Shown: positions 25,430 through 36,493, numbered from the stretch's first letter. The stretch is DNA of 59,639 nt from an uncultured Gammaproteobacteria bacterium (GCA_913063505.1 CAJXYT010000005.1:1-59639); one strand, 5' to 3'. The notes: generated by a model not told the origin, from the sequence alone. Numbers and translations: made by a program.

Positions 25430-26134
25430 ATGAGCACGCAAGCAGAAGCTGATTACGCAAACGAAGAATTATCCGAGCAATCGGTACACGATTACCTCGC
25501 ATCACATCCGGATTTCTTTGAAGAACACGCGAATCTTTTAAGCTCTCTGAATCTGCCACACACCACAGGCGGGGCAGTGTCACTGGTCGAGCGGCAGGTT
25601 TCTATCTTACGCCAAAAGGACCTCTCGCTTCAGAAGCAACTTAAAGAGCTGATCGAGGTCGCGCGTGCCAATGACTTGCTATCAGCTAAAATACACAAGC
25701 TGACAATGCAGCTTTTCGCGGTATCGGATCTCAAAACGATGATTATTACTCTCGAAGAGGGGATCCGCAGTGGATTTGGAGCAGATCAGGCGGTTCTCGT
25801 GGTTTTCGGCGATCCTGGTGCTTTCAATGACATTGATGCTGGCAGATTTTTCCGGGTTGTCGACAAAGACTGTGATGCACTGAGTCCCTTTAGTGCCTTT
25901 CTTGCCAGCAGAGCCACACGTTGCGGAAAAATTCGTGATGCACAGCGTGATTTCCTATTTCAAGAAGACGCGAACGAAATTGGATCCTCTGCATTGGTGC
26001 CGCTTGGTATCGATAATGAGATCGGCTTTCTCGCGATCGGCAGCGCCGATGCGAACCACTTCCACCCCAGCATGAGCACCGACTTCCTGACGCGTCTTGG
26101 CGATCTTTTGGCAGGCGCGCTGAAGCGCTATTAA
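25430..26134 (+). CDS. DUF484 family protein
   Basis: 234 residues. The N-terminal region contains VHDYLASHPDFFEEHANLL, the DUF484 hallmark, then a coiled-coil stretch (LRQKDLSLQKQLKELIEVA) and a GAF-like C-terminal half. Function unknown. It lies between dapF and xerC, as the homologue in E. coli does. Confidence 0.9.
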   Translation: MSTQAEADYANEELSEQSVHDYLASHPDFFEEHANLLSSLNLPHTTGGAVSLVERQVSILRQKDLSLQKQLKELIEVARANDLLSAKIHKLTMQLFAVSDLKTMIITLEEGIRSGFGADQAVLVVFGDPGAFNDIDAGRFFRVVDKDCDALSPFSAFLASRATRCGKIRDAQRDFLFQEDANEIGSSALVPLGIDNEIGFLAIGSADANHFHPSMSTDFLTRLGDLLAGALKRY

Positions 26135-26146
26135 GGCGACTGCACG

Positions 26147-27043
26147 GTGAGCGACGGCGGCAGGATCGACGAGTTTATTCGGCATCTGCAATACGAACGC
26201 CGCTTATCACCGGAGACCTGCAAGAATTATCGCCGCGACCTTGTTGCGCTACTCGCGTTTCGTGAATACTCCAATATTGATTCCTGGCGAGGCCTTGATA
26301 GTGAACATTTTCGGGCGTTTTCAGCGTCTTGTTACCGCAAGGGCTTGAGCGCACGAAGCATTCAACGACGTCTCTCGGCTTGCCGCACCTTCTTTCGATA
26401 TCTCATTCGCGAAAAACACGTCAACAACAATCCGATTACGAACGTATCGGCGCCAAAGGGAAAGAAGCGTCTTCCCGGCAACCTTGACGCGGACCGCATG
26501 GCCCGCCTGCTCGATATTCCTGGTAAAGGAGTTTTGGTTAACCGTGACCGCGCGATCCTTGAGCTGCTGTACTCGTCAGGGCTCCGCTTATCAGAACTCA
26601 CTAGCCTGAACTGCGGTAACGTAGATATGTGCGACGCGATGGTGCGAGTGACAGGCAAGGGTAATAAAGACCGCATTATTCCAGTCGGGCGCAAAGCCAT
26701 TTCCGCGTTACATAAATGGGACCGCGTTCGAGGTGAGCTGGCTAACGTTGACGAAAATGCCTTGTTTGTCAGTAATCGCGGCACCCGCATCAGCCCGCGG
26801 TCTGTGCAGGCCCGAGTCTCTCACTGGGCGCGCCATCAGGGTATCGACACCAATGTCTACCCACATCTGTTCCGCCACTCGTTCGCGACCCACCTTCTAG
26901 AATCAAGCCACGACCTGCGTGGAGTACAGGAGCTACTAGGACACGCCAATATCTCTACGACTCAGATCTATACTCACCTTGATTTCCAACACCTGGCCCA
27001 GATATACGACCAGACACATCCCCGGGCGCGAAAAAAAGACTAA
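26147..27043 (+). CDS. xerC: tyrosine recombinase XerC
   Basis: 298-residue site-specific recombinase that with XerD resolves chromosome dimers at dif. The N-terminal SAM-like core-binding domain includes YLRYE-like [16 protein letters not shown]. The catalytic domain has Arg in SSGLRLSEL, Lys in [25 protein letters not shown] and the Tyr nucleophile in TTQIYTH. GTG start. Chromosomal XerC context (dapF-DUF484-xerC) argues against a phage integrase. Confidence 0.95.
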   Translation: MSDGGRIDEFIRHLQYERRLSPETCKNYRRDLVALLAFREYSNIDSWRGLDSEHFRAFSASCYRKGLSARSIQRRLSACRTFFRYLIREKHVNNNPITNVSAPKGKKRLPGNLDADRMARLLDIPGKGVLVNRDRAILELLYSSGLRLSELTSLNCGNVDMCDAMVRVTGKGNKDRIIPVGRKAISALHKWDRVRGELANVDENALFVSNRGTRISPRSVQARVSHWARHQGIDTNVYPHLFRHSFATHLLESSHDLRGVQELLGHANISTTQIYTHLDFQHLAQIYDQTHPRARKKD

Positions 27044-27071
27044 TCGCAGGCGCCACAACAGGAAGAACAGC

Positions 27072-27602
27072 ATGGAACAATTTCGAGGGACAACCATTGT
27101 CTCTGTCCGTCGCAACGGCAAAGTTACGATCGCGGGCGACGGTCAGGTCAGCATGGGCAACACGGTAATGAAGGGCAATGCCCGAAAAGTCCGGAAGCTG
27201 GCTGGAGGACGAGTAATCGCCGGATTCGCAGGTGGCACCGCCGACGCGTTTACACTTTTTGAACTCTTCGAGAACAAGTTAGAGCAATACGGCAATCTGA
27301 CCAGAGCCGCTATTGAACTGGCCAAGGACTGGCGGATGGATCGACGCTTGAGGCGACTTGAGGCACTGCTCTGTGTTGCCGACACCGAAGCTTCGTTCAT
27401 CATTTCAGGCAACGGCGATGTCATCGAGCCAGAGAATGGCCTAATGGCCATCGGATCGGGTGGGCCTTATGCGCAGGCCGCGGCTCTCGCCTTGTTGCAC
27501 AATACTGATCTTAAAGCTCGAGATATCGCCAAAAAAGCGCTGCTGATCGCTGGCGACATCTGCGTCTTTACTAATCAAAACATCACTATCGAAGAACTCT
27601 AA
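27072..27602 (+). CDS. hslV: ATP-dependent protease subunit HslV
   Basis: Proteolytic core of the HslUV complex. The N-terminus reads [18 protein letters not shown]; cleavage after Gly6 would expose the catalytic Thr, so there is a six-residue propeptide where E. coli has only Met. [22 protein letters not shown] and [15 protein letters not shown] are diagnostic. 176 residues. ATG 27072 is used; the track start lies in xerC. Stop overlaps hslU (TAATG). Confidence 0.96.
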   Translation: MEQFRGTTIVSVRRNGKVTIAGDGQVSMGNTVMKGNARKVRKLAGGRVIAGFAGGTADAFTLFELFENKLEQYGNLTRAAIELAKDWRMDRRLRRLEALLCVADTEASFIISGNGDVIEPENGLMAIGSGGPYAQAAALALLHNTDLKARDIAKKALLIAGDICVFTNQNITIEEL

Positions 27603-28936
27603 TGTCCCAAATGACTCCCCGAGAAATCGTCCAGGAACTGGACAAACACATTGTTGGTCAGGATGACGCCAAGCGTGCCGTCGCTATCGCCCTGCGCAAC
27701 CGCTGGCGGCGCGTGCAGGTCGACGAACCACTGCGCAGCGAGATTACGCCCAAGAATATCTTAATGATTGGGCCCACAGGTGTCGGTAAGACGGAAATCT
27801 CTCGTCGGCTGGCGCGGCTGGCCCGAGCTCCGTTCATCAAAATCGAAGCCACAAAATTCACCGAAGTCGGATACGTCGGTCGTGAAGTTGACAGCATCGT
27901 GCGCGATCTTATGGATGTATCGATCAAATTAATTCGTGAAGATGCCATGGCGAAAGTTCGTCATCGAGCAGAAGACTCCGCGGAAGAGCGTGTTCTCGAT
28001 GCGTTGTTGCCACCGCCCTATCAGGCCGTCGACTCCGCATCAGATGAAGCATCTGCCGATAGCAACACCCGGCAGAAGTTTCGCAAGATGCTGCGCGAGG
28101 GCAAGCTCGACGATAAGGAAATCGAAATCGACATTCAGGCGTTGCCTGTTGGGGTCGAGATCATGGCACCTCCCGGCATGGAAGAAATGACCAGTCAATT
28201 ACAAGGCATGTTCCAGAACTTGGGCAGTAACCACAGCAAGACCCGAAAACTCAAAGTGAAAGAAGCATTTCGTCACTTGACCGACGAAGAAGCGGCGAAA
28301 ATGATCGACGAGGAAGAGCTCAAGACTCAAGCGCTAGAAGCCGTCGAACAGCATGGCATCGTATTTCTAGACGAGCTCGATAAAGTCACCAGAAGCTCCG
28401 GCACTCAAGGGGCGGATGTTTCGCGTGAAGGCGTGCAGCGAGATCTGCTACCACTTGTCGAAGGTTCGACGATCAATACCAAGTATGGAATGGTAAAAAC
28501 AGATCACATTCTGTTTATCGCCTCAGGTGCCTTCCATGTATCCAAACCCTCCGACCTTATTCCGGAATTGCAGGGCCGCTTCCCGATCAGGGTTGAACTG
28601 AAGTCGCTCACCACTGAAGATTTCGTTCAAATCCTGACAGAGCCCGACGCATCGCTGACATCACAGTATTCAGCACTCCTCGAAACTGAGGAAGTTCATC
28701 TTGAATTCGCGGAGAGCGGCGTTCGCAGAATCGCTGAAGTGGCGTTTCAGGTAAATGAGAATACCGAGAATATCGGCGCACGCCGACTGCACACCGTCAT
28801 GGAACGGCTACTCGAAACCGTCTCGTTTGACGCGTCGGAGAAAAGTGGTTTAAAACTCACGATAGATGCTGGGTATGTCAATGATCACCTCGAGGAGCTG
28901 GCGCAGGATGAGGACTTGAGTCGCTATATACTTTGA
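27602..28936 (+). CDS. hslU: ATP-dependent protease ATPase subunit HslU
   Basis: 444-residue AAA+ unfoldase feeding HslV. Walker [11 protein letters not shown], Walker [12 protein letters not shown], pore motif near [11 protein letters not shown], and the C-terminal end LSRYIL that docks into HslV. The intermediate domain between the Walker motifs is complete. Translationally coupled to hslV. Confidence 0.97.
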   Translation: MSQMTPREIVQELDKHIVGQDDAKRAVAIALRNRWRRVQVDEPLRSEITPKNILMIGPTGVGKTEISRRLARLARAPFIKIEATKFTEVGYVGREVDSIVRDLMDVSIKLIREDAMAKVRHRAEDSAEERVLDALLPPPYQAVDSASDEASADSNTRQKFRKMLREGKLDDKEIEIDIQALPVGVEIMAPPGMEEMTSQLQGMFQNLGSNHSKTRKLKVKEAFRHLTDEEAAKMIDEEELKTQALEAVEQHGIVFLDELDKVTRSSGTQGADVSREGVQRDLLPLVEGSTINTKYGMVKTDHILFIASGAFHVSKPSDLIPELQGRFPIRVELKSLTTEDFVQILTEPDASLTSQYSALLETEEVHLEFAESGVRRIAEVAFQVNENTENIGARRLHTVMERLLETVSFDASEKSGLKLTIDAGYVNDHLEELAQDEDLSRYIL

Positions 28937-28941
28937 GTATC

Positions 28942-28976
28942 ATAAATACTGCCGCCTTTTCGACCGTAGTATTTAT
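28942..28976 (+). promoter_or_regulatory. hairpin between hslU and ubiE
   Basis: ATAAATACT and AGTATTTAT form a 9-bp stem around a 17-base loop, five bases after the hslU stop. It lacks a T-run, so it may be an mRNA 3' stabiliser or processing site and not a terminator. Confidence 0.35.
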
Positions 28977-29016
28977 ACCACTGGCTCCGTTTAAGCCCCG
29001 CAGGTATCCTCCGCTC

Positions 29017-29769
29017 ATGAAATCCGCTGAAGACAACTCGACTCACTTCGGTTACCAGACTGTCGGTAAAGACAAGAAGGCCAGCATGGTTCGCGGCGTG
29101 TTTGATTCTGTGGCCAGTCGTTACGACATTATGAATGACCTGATGTCCGCCGGATTGCATCGCTTGTGGAAGAGATACACGATAGATCAGGCAGCCATTA
29201 AGCCCGGTCAGGTTGTGTTGGATCTCGCTGGCGGTACGGGTGACCTGGCAAGAGAATTCTCCAAGAAGGTCGGCAAAGACGGGCAGGTTGTTTTGGCCGA
29301 TATCAATGCGGCTATGCTGAAACAAGGTCGCCACCGTCTGGTTGATGCCGGTATTTCAGGCAATATCACTATCGCCCAGGTCGACGCACAAGAACTACCA
29401 TTCGACGACGCAACATTTGATTGCATCACCATGGCGTTCGGACTGAGAAACGTGACGGATAAGGATGCAGCTCTCGCCTCAATGTTTCGCGTCCTGAAGC
29501 CCGGCGGCAAAGCCATGGTCCTAGAATTTTCCAAACCGAATGAGGCCATCAAACCGGCTTATGACCTGTACTCTTTTAAAGTATTGCCTACGCTCGGTAA
29601 GTTTGTCGCGGGTGATCCGGATAGCTATCAATACCTAGCGGAATCAATTCGTATGCATCCGGATCAGGACACACTTAAATCGATGATGGAAACGGTCGGC
29701 TTCGAGCGATGCCGTTTTCATAACATGGCCGCTGGCATTGTCGCCCTTCATATCGGCTATCGGGTCTGA
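29017..29769 (+). CDS. ubiE: ubiquinone/menaquinone C-methyltransferase UbiE
   Basis: SAM-dependent C-methylation in quinone synthesis. It shows [27 protein letters not shown] motif [14 protein letters not shown], and FGLRNVTD. 250 residues from ATG 29017 (MKSAEDNS); the extra 28 residues in the track are unlike the family. Begins the ubiE-ubiJ-ubiB group. Confidence 0.95.
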   Translation: MKSAEDNSTHFGYQTVGKDKKASMVRGVFDSVASRYDIMNDLMSAGLHRLWKRYTIDQAAIKPGQVVLDLAGGTGDLAREFSKKVGKDGQVVLADINAAMLKQGRHRLVDAGISGNITIAQVDAQELPFDDATFDCITMAFGLRNVTDKDAALASMFRVLKPGGKAMVLEFSKPNEAIKPAYDLYSFKVLPTLGKFVAGDPDSYQYLAESIRMHPDQDTLKSMMETVGFERCRFHNMAAGIVALHIGYRV

Positions 29770-29775
29770 TTCGAA

Positions 29776-30381
29776 ATGGATACTCTAGAAGCCATATTGC
29801 GCCCGGTCGCAGAATTATTGAATCGGAGTATTCAAGAATCAACCCCAGCCAAAGAACTCTGCAAAGACTTATCTGGAACGATTGTTGCGGTGCGCGTTCG
29901 AAATACAGCTCTTACAGCCTACTTCCTGATTGATGACGAGACACTCAATATAGCTACATCGAGCTCGAAAGAGCCTGACGTCGTCGTCTGTGGCTCATTA
30001 ATCACTTTGGCTCGCATGAACGCCAAGTCCAGTGAAGCTGCCATTCGCGACGGTTCGCTGGACCTATCAGGAGATGCAAGACTGGCTGACCGTTTTCAAA
30101 AACTGCTAAATCACGCGAAACCTGATATTGAAGAAGAGCTCTCATCGTTGATCGGAGATGTTGCGGCACATCGTCTCGGCGAAATATCCCGTGGCGTCGG
30201 TCGCTGGGGGCGTGATGCGCGCTCGACGATGGGTGCAAATATTCGCGAGTATCTTCAAGAGGAGAGTCGCGACGCACCCAGTCGCTACGAAGCCGATAAA
30301 TTCAGCGAGAATGTCGGCACCCTCCGCGACGATGTAGACCGGCTTGAAGCCCGCGTGAATCGATTGCAGGAAAATTTATAG
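29776..30381 (+). CDS. ubiJ: ubiquinone biosynthesis accessory protein UbiJ
   Basis: 201-residue protein with an N-terminal SCP2 lipid-binding domain (SLITLARM...DGSLDLSGDARLADRFQKLL) and a C-terminal coiled coil (LRDDVDRLEARVNRLQENL). It binds ubiquinone intermediates in the soluble Ubi complex. Located between ubiE and ubiB as in E. coli. Confidence 0.93.
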   Translation: MDTLEAILRPVAELLNRSIQESTPAKELCKDLSGTIVAVRVRNTALTAYFLIDDETLNIATSSSKEPDVVVCGSLITLARMNAKSSEAAIRDGSLDLSGDARLADRFQKLLNHAKPDIEEELSSLIGDVAAHRLGEISRGVGRWGRDARSTMGANIREYLQEESRDAPSRYEADKFSENVGTLRDDVDRLEARVNRLQENL

Positions 30382-30382
30382 T

Positions 30383-31954
30383 ATGGCGAGTCGCCGCACC
30401 ATTTTTCGAATGATCGCGATCCAGCGTGTGTTGGTTAAGTACGGCTTGGACGATGTGATCAAGCAGATGCATTTATTACGTCCTTTACGATTTCTTTTTT
30501 ACCTCATGCCATGTCGACGCAACACTTCGGCTCCGATTGGTGAAAGACTGCGACTCGCGCTCGAGGAACTGGGGCCAATCTTTGTCAAGTTTGGTCAGGC
30601 TATTTCCACAAGAAGAGATTTGCTGCCACCTGATATTGCTGATGAACTTGCAAGGCTACAGGATGCAGTGCCACCGTTCCCAGTCGAACAGGCAGTGGCG
30701 ATCGTCGAGAGCGCATATGGTGAGTCAGTCGATTCAGTATTTGAGCGTTTCGACAAAGAACCGCTCGCAGCTGCATCCATTGCCCAGGTACATACCGCGA
30801 AACTTAAGACCGGCCACGAAGTAATCGTGAAAGTATTGCGCCCGGGCGTGCAGAATCAGATTGAAGGCGATCTTGCAGTACTACGAGTAATCGCTGGCCT
30901 TGCGGACCGTTATTGGGAACACGGCAAGCGATTGCGCCCGCTAGAAATTGTCGACGAATATGAGCACACGATCCTCGACGAATTGGACCTTATGCGTGAA
31001 GCCGCTAATGCAGCTCAGCTGAAGCGAAATTTTCAGGGCTCTGACATGCTCTATGTGCCAGACGTATACTGGGACTACTGCCGCCCCGAAGTCCTCGTTC
31101 AAGAGCGAATTTACGGCACACCGATCAGCGATATGGATGCGCTGCTTGAGGCGGGCGCCGATATTCAGGTCCTCGCGGAAAACGGCGTGGAGATTTTCTT
31201 CACGCAAGTATTCCGGCACAACTTTTTTCATGCTGATATGCATCCGGGCAATATATTCGTCATTACGTCGGACCCGAAGAAACCGAAGTACGCCGCCGTC
31301 GATTTTGGCATCGTCGGAACACTGAGCCCCGAAGACCAACGTTATCTTGCGGAAAATTTCCTCGCGTTTTTTGACCGAGATTACTACCGAATCGCGAAAT
31401 TGCATCTGGACAGCGGTTGGGTTCCAGCGGGAACTCGCGTGGATCAACTTGAAACCGCGATTCGGACTGTCTGTGAGCCTATTTTCAATAAGCCACTTGC
31501 AGAGATATCGTTCGCTCAACTCTTGATGCGATTGTTCCGCGTCGCGCAGCGCTTCGACGTTGAGATCCAGCCACAAATGATCCTGCTGCATAAAACCTTG
31601 TTTAACATCGAGGGACTGGGTCGACAGCTTTATCCACAGCTCGATTTGTGGAAGACAGCACACCCAGTATTGAAGCGCTGGATGGACGAACAAGTCGGCG
31701 GCAGTGCGCTATTAAAAGACCTTCGCCAAAACCTGCCACAGTTGCGCGATGCTCTGCGGGAACTGCCCGCCATTCTCCACCATTTGGGTGAACAAGCAGC
31801 TGAAGGTCACGTTAAGTTCAATTTACAGTCGTCTGAACTGACGGAGATTAAGAAGCTGCTGGCTGAGCAGCAACGACAAAGATATTGGCTAACGGCTGCT
31901 GCCATAGCGATCGTCTCTGGCATCCTTTTCATCTCGCTCGGTGCGATGAACTAA
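30383..31954 (+). CDS. ubiB: ubiquinone biosynthesis protein UbiB
   Basis: 523-residue atypical kinase/ATPase of the ABC1/COQ8 family. The KxGQ motif is seen as VKFGQAISTRRDLLP, the Ala-rich loop as AAASIAQVHTA, and catalytic HADMHPGNI plus DFGIVG follow. The C-terminus has a transmembrane helix (YWLTAAAIAIVSGILFISLGA). Starts one base after ubiJ. Confidence 0.96.
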   Translation: MASRRTIFRMIAIQRVLVKYGLDDVIKQMHLLRPLRFLFYLMPCRRNTSAPIGERLRLALEELGPIFVKFGQAISTRRDLLPPDIADELARLQDAVPPFPVEQAVAIVESAYGESVDSVFERFDKEPLAAASIAQVHTAKLKTGHEVIVKVLRPGVQNQIEGDLAVLRVIAGLADRYWEHGKRLRPLEIVDEYEHTILDELDLMREAANAAQLKRNFQGSDMLYVPDVYWDYCRPEVLVQERIYGTPISDMDALLEAGADIQVLAENGVEIFFTQVFRHNFFHADMHPGNIFVITSDPKKPKYAAVDFGIVGTLSPEDQRYLAENFLAFFDRDYYRIAKLHLDSGWVPAGTRVDQLETAIRTVCEPIFNKPLAEISFAQLLMRLFRVAQRFDVEIQPQMILLHKTLFNIEGLGRQLYPQLDLWKTAHPVLKRWMDEQVGGSALLKDLRQNLPQLRDALRELPAILHHLGEQAAEGHVKFNLQSSELTEIKKLLAEQQRQRYWLTAAAIAIVSGILFISLGAMN

Positions 31955-32030
31955 GTCTGCCCATCAGGGGCAAGGCGACTGAAAGACATTGATGCTAATA
32001 ATTAGCGATGAAATCTAGACAGACTCTTCC

Positions 32031-32729
32031 ATGCAAGAAACCTCCAAAAATAGGCGCACAATACGCAGCTTCGTTCGAAGAACGGGCCGACTGACTCCGT
32101 CGCAATCGAAAGCGCTTGAAGAGCTTTGGCCAAAGATCGGCATTGAACATGATACTCAAATCCTTGATTTTGAAGTGGTTTTCAGCCGATCTGCTCCCAT
32201 CGTGTTGGAAATTGGCTTCGGCAACGGGGACTCTCTGGCCCAGATGGCTGAAGAGAGGCCAGACAAGAATTTCTTGGGAATCGAGGTGTACGAAGCTGGT
32301 ATCGGGCACTGTTTGCTGATGGCACGTGATCTCGCGCTCAACAACTTGCGAATCGTGGCGCATGATGCAATTGAAGTGCTCGAGCATCAAATTCCACTCG
32401 CATCTATCGCACGGGTTAATCTTTACTTTCCGGACCCATGGCCAAAGAAGCGCCACCATAAACGTCGAATCGTACAGCCCGCGTTTCTGGATATGATCGC
32501 GAATCGCCTGAAAGACGAAGGCACGCTGAATATTGCGACAGATTGGGCGGCCTATGCAGAACATATCGACGAAGTTCTTTCCCATTCGGATCGCTTCATC
32601 TGCACTGAGCGCCGCGAACACGGAGGTGAGCTACCGCTCGAGCGCCCCCGAACGAAATTCGAACGTCGTGGACTCAAGAAAGGTCATCGAATTTGGGATT
32701 GGCGTTTCGAAAAAAAACCTAATACCTAA
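32031..32729 (+). CDS. trmB: tRNA (guanine-N7-)-methyltransferase TrmB
   Basis: Methylates G46 in the tRNA variable loop. SAM site LEIGFGNGDSL, NFLGIEVYEAGI, and the diagnostic PDPWPKKRHHKRRIV are present. 232 residues. The long minus-strand ORF 31995-32621 over it is a shadow. Confidence 0.95.
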   Translation: MQETSKNRRTIRSFVRRTGRLTPSQSKALEELWPKIGIEHDTQILDFEVVFSRSAPIVLEIGFGNGDSLAQMAEERPDKNFLGIEVYEAGIGHCLLMARDLALNNLRIVAHDAIEVLEHQIPLASIARVNLYFPDPWPKKRHHKRRIVQPAFLDMIANRLKDEGTLNIATDWAAYAEHIDEVLSHSDRFICTERREHGGELPLERPRTKFERRGLKKGHRIWDWRFEKKPNT

Positions 32730-32757
32730 ACAAGCTTGCGCTTCGCCTTAGGCGTCG

Positions 32758-33111
32758 CTACATACTGTTTGGACCGGAAACATATACGACCCCGTCACGC
32801 ACCGAGACATCCACCTTCCGTAATGCCTTTCCTAGTGCTGGGCCAGCAAAGCAATCGCCTGTTTCGATCTCATAGGTTGCACCATGAGACGCACAAATGA
32901 TTGCGGCTTTATCTTTGGTCAGAAACTTGTTTGGCGACCAATTGAGTGGATGGCCAACGTGGACGCAGAAATTCTGGTACGCGAAAACTTCATCGTCCTT
33001 GCGAATGACAAATCCTCTAAAAGGCCAGTCACCCTCCCCAATCGAAAACTCGCGACAACCCGGATCGTCAAGTTCGTTTAACTGGCCTACCGTTATTTCA
33101 ACGTCATGCAT
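32758..33111 (-). CDS. Rieske [2Fe-2S] ferredoxin-like protein
   Basis: 117-residue single-domain Rieske protein. Cluster ligands are CVHVGH and CASHG, spaced as in bacterial Rieske ferredoxins (NirD/biphenyl-dioxygenase ferredoxin type). No signal peptide. Partner oxygenase or reductase is not in the window. Its start overlaps the ampG stop by eight bases, so it is the last gene of xth-ampG-Rieske. Confidence 0.88.
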   Translation of the reverse strand: MHDVEITVGQLNELDDPGCREFSIGEGDWPFRGFVIRKDDEVFAYQNFCVHVGHPLNWSPNKFLTKDKAAIICASHGATYEIETGDCFAGPALGKALRKVDVSVRDGVVYVSGPNSM

Positions 33112-34375
33112 TGGTCCGATTCTCGTTCCATGGCGCCACCTTGATTAGTAGCAACATGCCTGGAATCGCGAAAACCATGCAGAGCAAAAAGAAATTCGTC
33201 CAACCAGTTTGCTCAACAATGACCCCCGTAACCGAGTTTGCGAAGACTCTTGGCACTGCCGCAATCGCGGTGAATAAAGCGAGCTGCGTTGCAGCGAATG
33301 ACGGATTCGTTGTACGCGCCATAAATGCGATCAAAGCCGCTGCGCCGAGACCGACACCAAGATATTCGAAAAAGACGGCTATGCCGAGCATCCATGGGTT
33401 GGGGCCTACTTCTGACAATATAGCGAACCCAAGAATACTAACGATTTGCACGATGCCAAATAGCCAGAGAGCGCGATTGATTGCCAACTTCACCATGATT
33501 AGTCCGCCCATCATCCCACCGAAAATTACGGCGACGAGGCCCGCCGTCTTCGAGATCGCACCGATCTGTGTCCCGGTAAATCCCAGGTCTACGAAGAAGG
33601 GCGTCTGCAGCGCAGTCGCCATATTGTCACCGAGCTTATAGAGAAATAGAAAAGCCAGGACTAACAACGCGGACCGTAATCCGGCGCGTCCAAGGAAGTC
33701 TCGAAATGGCTCTATCACTGAATCCCTCAAGGTTTTCGGTGGTGTGGGTTCGGCTATCGCTTCGTCAATGACGAGAGTCGCAACGATGCCGACCAGCATG
33801 AACAGCGCCACGATGACGAACACCATATGCCAGGGTAGATGATCCGCCAAAATGAACCCAAGTGCGCCGGGGATTAATCCGGACAGTCGATAGGCCTGCA
33901 CATGAATTGAATTGCCCAACCCGAGCTCTACGTCCGGTAACAATTCGCGCCTGTAAGCGTCAAGTACAATATCCTGACTAGCACTGAAGAACGCGACAGC
34001 AATAGAAAGATAAGCGATGCTCCAAATCGATACGTCGGGCTTAAAGAATCCCATCGAACCCATGGAAAACAACAAGGCCACTTGCATGACGAGCATCCAG
34101 CCGCGGCGGTGACCCAGAAATGGCAAGGTGAAGCGGTCCATGATCGGAGACCAGATGAACTTCCACGTAAAGGGAAACTGAACGAGCGCAAAGAAACCGA
34201 TCTCAGCCAGACCGATACCCTCCATTCGCAACCAACCCGGAACCAATTGAAACAACAGATACAACGGCAGTCCCGACGTAAAGCCTGTGAAAACGCAAAT
34301 CAACATTCGTCGATTCAGGATCGCTTCTTTAAAACTCTCCGGTCGCGAGCGATTGTGTATGGCGTTATTTGGCAT
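33104..34375 (-). CDS. ampG: AmpG-like MFS transporter
   Basis: 423 residues with about 12 transmembrane segments. The start resembles AmpG muropeptide permeases: TGFTSGLPLYLLFQLVPGWL, then KFIWSPIMDRFTLPFLGHRRGW and ASQDIVLDAYRRELL. AmpG imports anhydromuropeptides for cell-wall recycling. E. coli AmpG is longer (about 490) with extra C-terminal helices, so related solute specificity cannot be excluded. Overlaps xth by 11 bases. Confidence 0.85.
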   Translation of the reverse strand: MPNNAIHNRSRPESFKEAILNRRMLICVFTGFTSGLPLYLLFQLVPGWLRMEGIGLAEIGFFALVQFPFTWKFIWSPIMDRFTLPFLGHRRGWMLVMQVALLFSMGSMGFFKPDVSIWSIAYLSIAVAFFSASQDIVLDAYRRELLPDVELGLGNSIHVQAYRLSGLIPGALGFILADHLPWHMVFVIVALFMLVGIVATLVIDEAIAEPTPPKTLRDSVIEPFRDFLGRAGLRSALLVLAFLFLYKLGDNMATALQTPFFVDLGFTGTQIGAISKTAGLVAVIFGGMMGGLIMVKLAINRALWLFGIVQIVSILGFAILSEVGPNPWMLGIAVFFEYLGVGLGAAALIAFMARTTNPSFAATQLALFTAIAAVPRVFANSVTGVIVEQTGWTNFFLLCMVFAIPGMLLLIKVAPWNENRTNA

Positions 34376-35147
34376 GGATCCAATCGTAGTCCATCGTTAT
34401 GGGCGCGTGGTCAGAAAATCGTTCATCGCGATAAATCCCGGACCTTTTGACTTTATCCTTCAGTCCCTGCGTGACAGCGTGGTAGTCGAGTCGCCACCCG
34501 ACATTGTTATCCCAAGCACGACCGCGGTTGGACCACCAAGTGTACTGTTCATCATCCTGCGACAACATCCGAAATGCGTCTGTAAAACCATACTCCCCAA
34601 ACACCTCATCGAGCCAGGCGCGTTCTTTGGGCAGGCACCCTGAGTTTTTCTGATTTTGCTTCCAGTTTTTGATATCGCCTTCTTTGTGGACGATATTCCA
34701 GTCTCCGCAAACCACGTATTCAGCGCGACGGCGACGTAATTTCTTCAAGTGCTCGCCAAAAGAATCGAGGCATCGGTATTTAGCTTCCTGGCGGATATCA
34801 CCGGATGACCCCGACGGCAAATATAAGGAGACGACGCTGATGCCACCGAGCTGTACTTCAAGGTATCGGCCTTCGATATCAAATTCGGCATCGCCGTAAC
34901 CGCGAACGACTTTTGTCGGTTTGTGCTTCGTATAGATTGCGGTACCGCTGTAACCTTTTTTCTCAGCATCTTCGTAGAAGCAGTGATATCCAGTGGGGGA
35001 AAACACCTCGTCGGTCAATTGGTGAACCTGCGCTTTGGTTTCCTGTATGCACACGACGTCGGCATTCTGATTGGCCATCCAGTCAAAGAAACCCTTGCGA
35101 GCGGCGGCTCGAATGCCGTTAGCATTGAGGCTGATAACGCGAAACAA
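34365..35147 (-). CDS. xth: exodeoxyribonuclease III
   Basis: 260-residue AP endonuclease / 3' exonuclease of the EEP fold. It has [26 protein letters not shown], and [12 protein letters not shown] at the end. TTG start with AGGAG seven bases upstream. First gene of the minus-strand unit and divergent from pyrE by 105 bases. Confidence 0.95.
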   Translation of the reverse strand: MFRVISLNANGIRAAARKGFFDWMANQNADVVCIQETKAQVHQLTDEVFSPTGYHCFYEDAEKKGYSGTAIYTKHKPTKVVRGYGDAEFDIEGRYLEVQLGGISVVSLYLPSGSSGDIRQEAKYRCLDSFGEHLKKLRRRRAEYVVCGDWNIVHKEGDIKNWKQNQKNSGCLPKERAWLDEVFGEYGFTDAFRMLSQDDEQYTWWSNRGRAWDNNVGWRLDYHAVTQGLKDKVKRSGIYRDERFSDHAPITMDYDWIHAK

Positions 35148-35252
35148 AATATCACTCCTGTGTCATACTCCGGTCCGAAATTGGACTGGCCGCGATCATC
35201 ATACAGAAGCCCTCGGCAGACCAACATCGGAAGAGCGGATCGGAAGAAAATA

Positions 35253-35900
35253 ATGCGTGGATACAAAAGAGAATTCATCGAATTAGCGTTGGAGCTTGGT
35301 GTACTTCGCTTTGGAGAATTTACACTCAAGTCCGGGCGTATCAGCCCCTACTTTTTCAACGCCGGACTCTTCAACACGGGCTACGCTGCCGCGAAACTGG
35401 GTAGATTTTATGCTGAGGCTATCGCAGTGTCAGACGTGCGATTCGACATGTTGTTCGGGCCGGCCTACAAAGGCATCCCCCTCGCGACGCTCGCCGCGTC
35501 ATCATTAGCTGAACAGCATAATATTGATGTTCCTTACTCTTTTAACCGCAAAGAGGCTAAAGCTCATGGCGAGGGTGGCAGCATTGTTGGAGCACCGTTG
35601 TCCGGCGGCGTTCTAATAATCGATGACGTAATTACGGCCGGCACCGCTGTTCGAGAGGCTTATCAGATTATTTCGGCAGCCGGCGCGGAAGTCACTGGTC
35701 TCGTCATTTCTCTGGATCGACAAGAACGCGGTCAAGGGCCGTATTCGGCCGTACAGGAATTGAAGCAATCGCTGGATATTCCGGTCATAAGCATCGTCCA
35801 GCTGGACGACTTGATCGACGTACTTGAGGAATCAAACGAGTATGAGGAATTCTTGGCACCAGTCCTCAGCTATCGTAAGCAATACGGTGTCATTTCTTAA
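35253..35900 (+). CDS. pyrE: orotate phosphoribosyltransferase
   Basis: Forms OMP from orotate and PRPP in pyrimidine synthesis. It shows [40 protein letters not shown] and the PRPP loop [13 protein letters not shown]. About 215 residues from ATG 35253, which has a GGAAG site; the track start at 34923 lies in xth. Neighbouring xth, dut and coaBC reproduce the usual gammaproteobacterial cluster. Confidence 0.95.
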   Translation: MRGYKREFIELALELGVLRFGEFTLKSGRISPYFFNAGLFNTGYAAAKLGRFYAEAIAVSDVRFDMLFGPAYKGIPLATLAASSLAEQHNIDVPYSFNRKEAKAHGEGGSIVGAPLSGGVLIIDDVITAGTAVREAYQIISAAGAEVTGLVISLDRQERGQGPYSAVQELKQSLDIPVISIVQLDDLIDVLEESNEYEEFLAPVLSYRKQYGVIS

Positions 35901-36022
35901 GAGGCTGAAAATTGCATTAGCAGCGCTGACTAAGCTACAAAAACGAGAGCCAACCTCGGGTTACGAACGACATTGAGTGGGAATGAAGTTACACGCACAA
36001 AGGACTCACCAAGAATTAGACC

Positions 36023-36478
36023 TCAGTTCTTGCCCGAGTGCCCGAACCCGCCAGAACCTCTTTCGCTGGCATCAAACTGCTCAACCACTCTTAGTTCAAC
36101 CTGCTCAACAGGCACGAAAACCATTTGTGCAATCCTCTCCGCAGGCTGCACTTCATAGCTCGTGGAGCTTCGATTCCAGCACGATATGAATACCTGTCCC
36201 TGGTAATCCGAATCGATTAACCCCGTCAAATTTCCGAGTACTAGGCCGTGTTTATGCCCCAAGCCCGATCTCGGCAACAACACCGCGGCGAGCCCCGGAT
36301 CCCTGACATAAATAGCTAAGCCCGTTGGTATCAGCACCGTTTCACCTGGAGCGACAGTCAGCGGCTCATCAATGCAGGCGCGCATGTCCATGCCAGCGGA
36401 TCCGTCCGTAGCGTAGTGAGGTAAAGCAATAGAATCGCCTACCCGCGGGTCAAGAATCTTTAGTTCTACAGATCGCAA
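36023..36478 (-). CDS. dut: dUTP diphosphatase
   Basis: 151-residue trimeric dUTPase. Motifs: [12 protein letters not shown] (1), [11 protein letters not shown] (2), [13 protein letters not shown] (3), ERIAQMVF (4), and the C-terminal arm [11 protein letters not shown] (5). TTG start with AAGGA about 11 bases upstream. Follows coaBC on the minus strand by 15 bases, as in E. coli. Confidence 0.95.
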   Translation of the reverse strand: MRSVELKILDPRVGDSIALPHYATDGSAGMDMRACIDEPLTVAPGETVLIPTGLAIYVRDPGLAAVLLPRSGLGHKHGLVLGNLTGLIDSDYQGQVFISCWNRSSTSYEVQPAERIAQMVFVPVEQVELRVVEQFDASERGSGGFGHSGKN

Positions 36479-36493
36479 TGGAGGAGGTGTCCT

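Noticed and set aside
30941-31693. 250-codon minus-strand ORF over ubiB
   Set aside because: Shadow of ubiB; the kinase-like motifs lie on the plus strand.
31995-32621. 208-codon minus-strand ORF over trmB
   Set aside because: It is antisense to the complete, motif-rich trmB gene and shows no family features or ribosome site.
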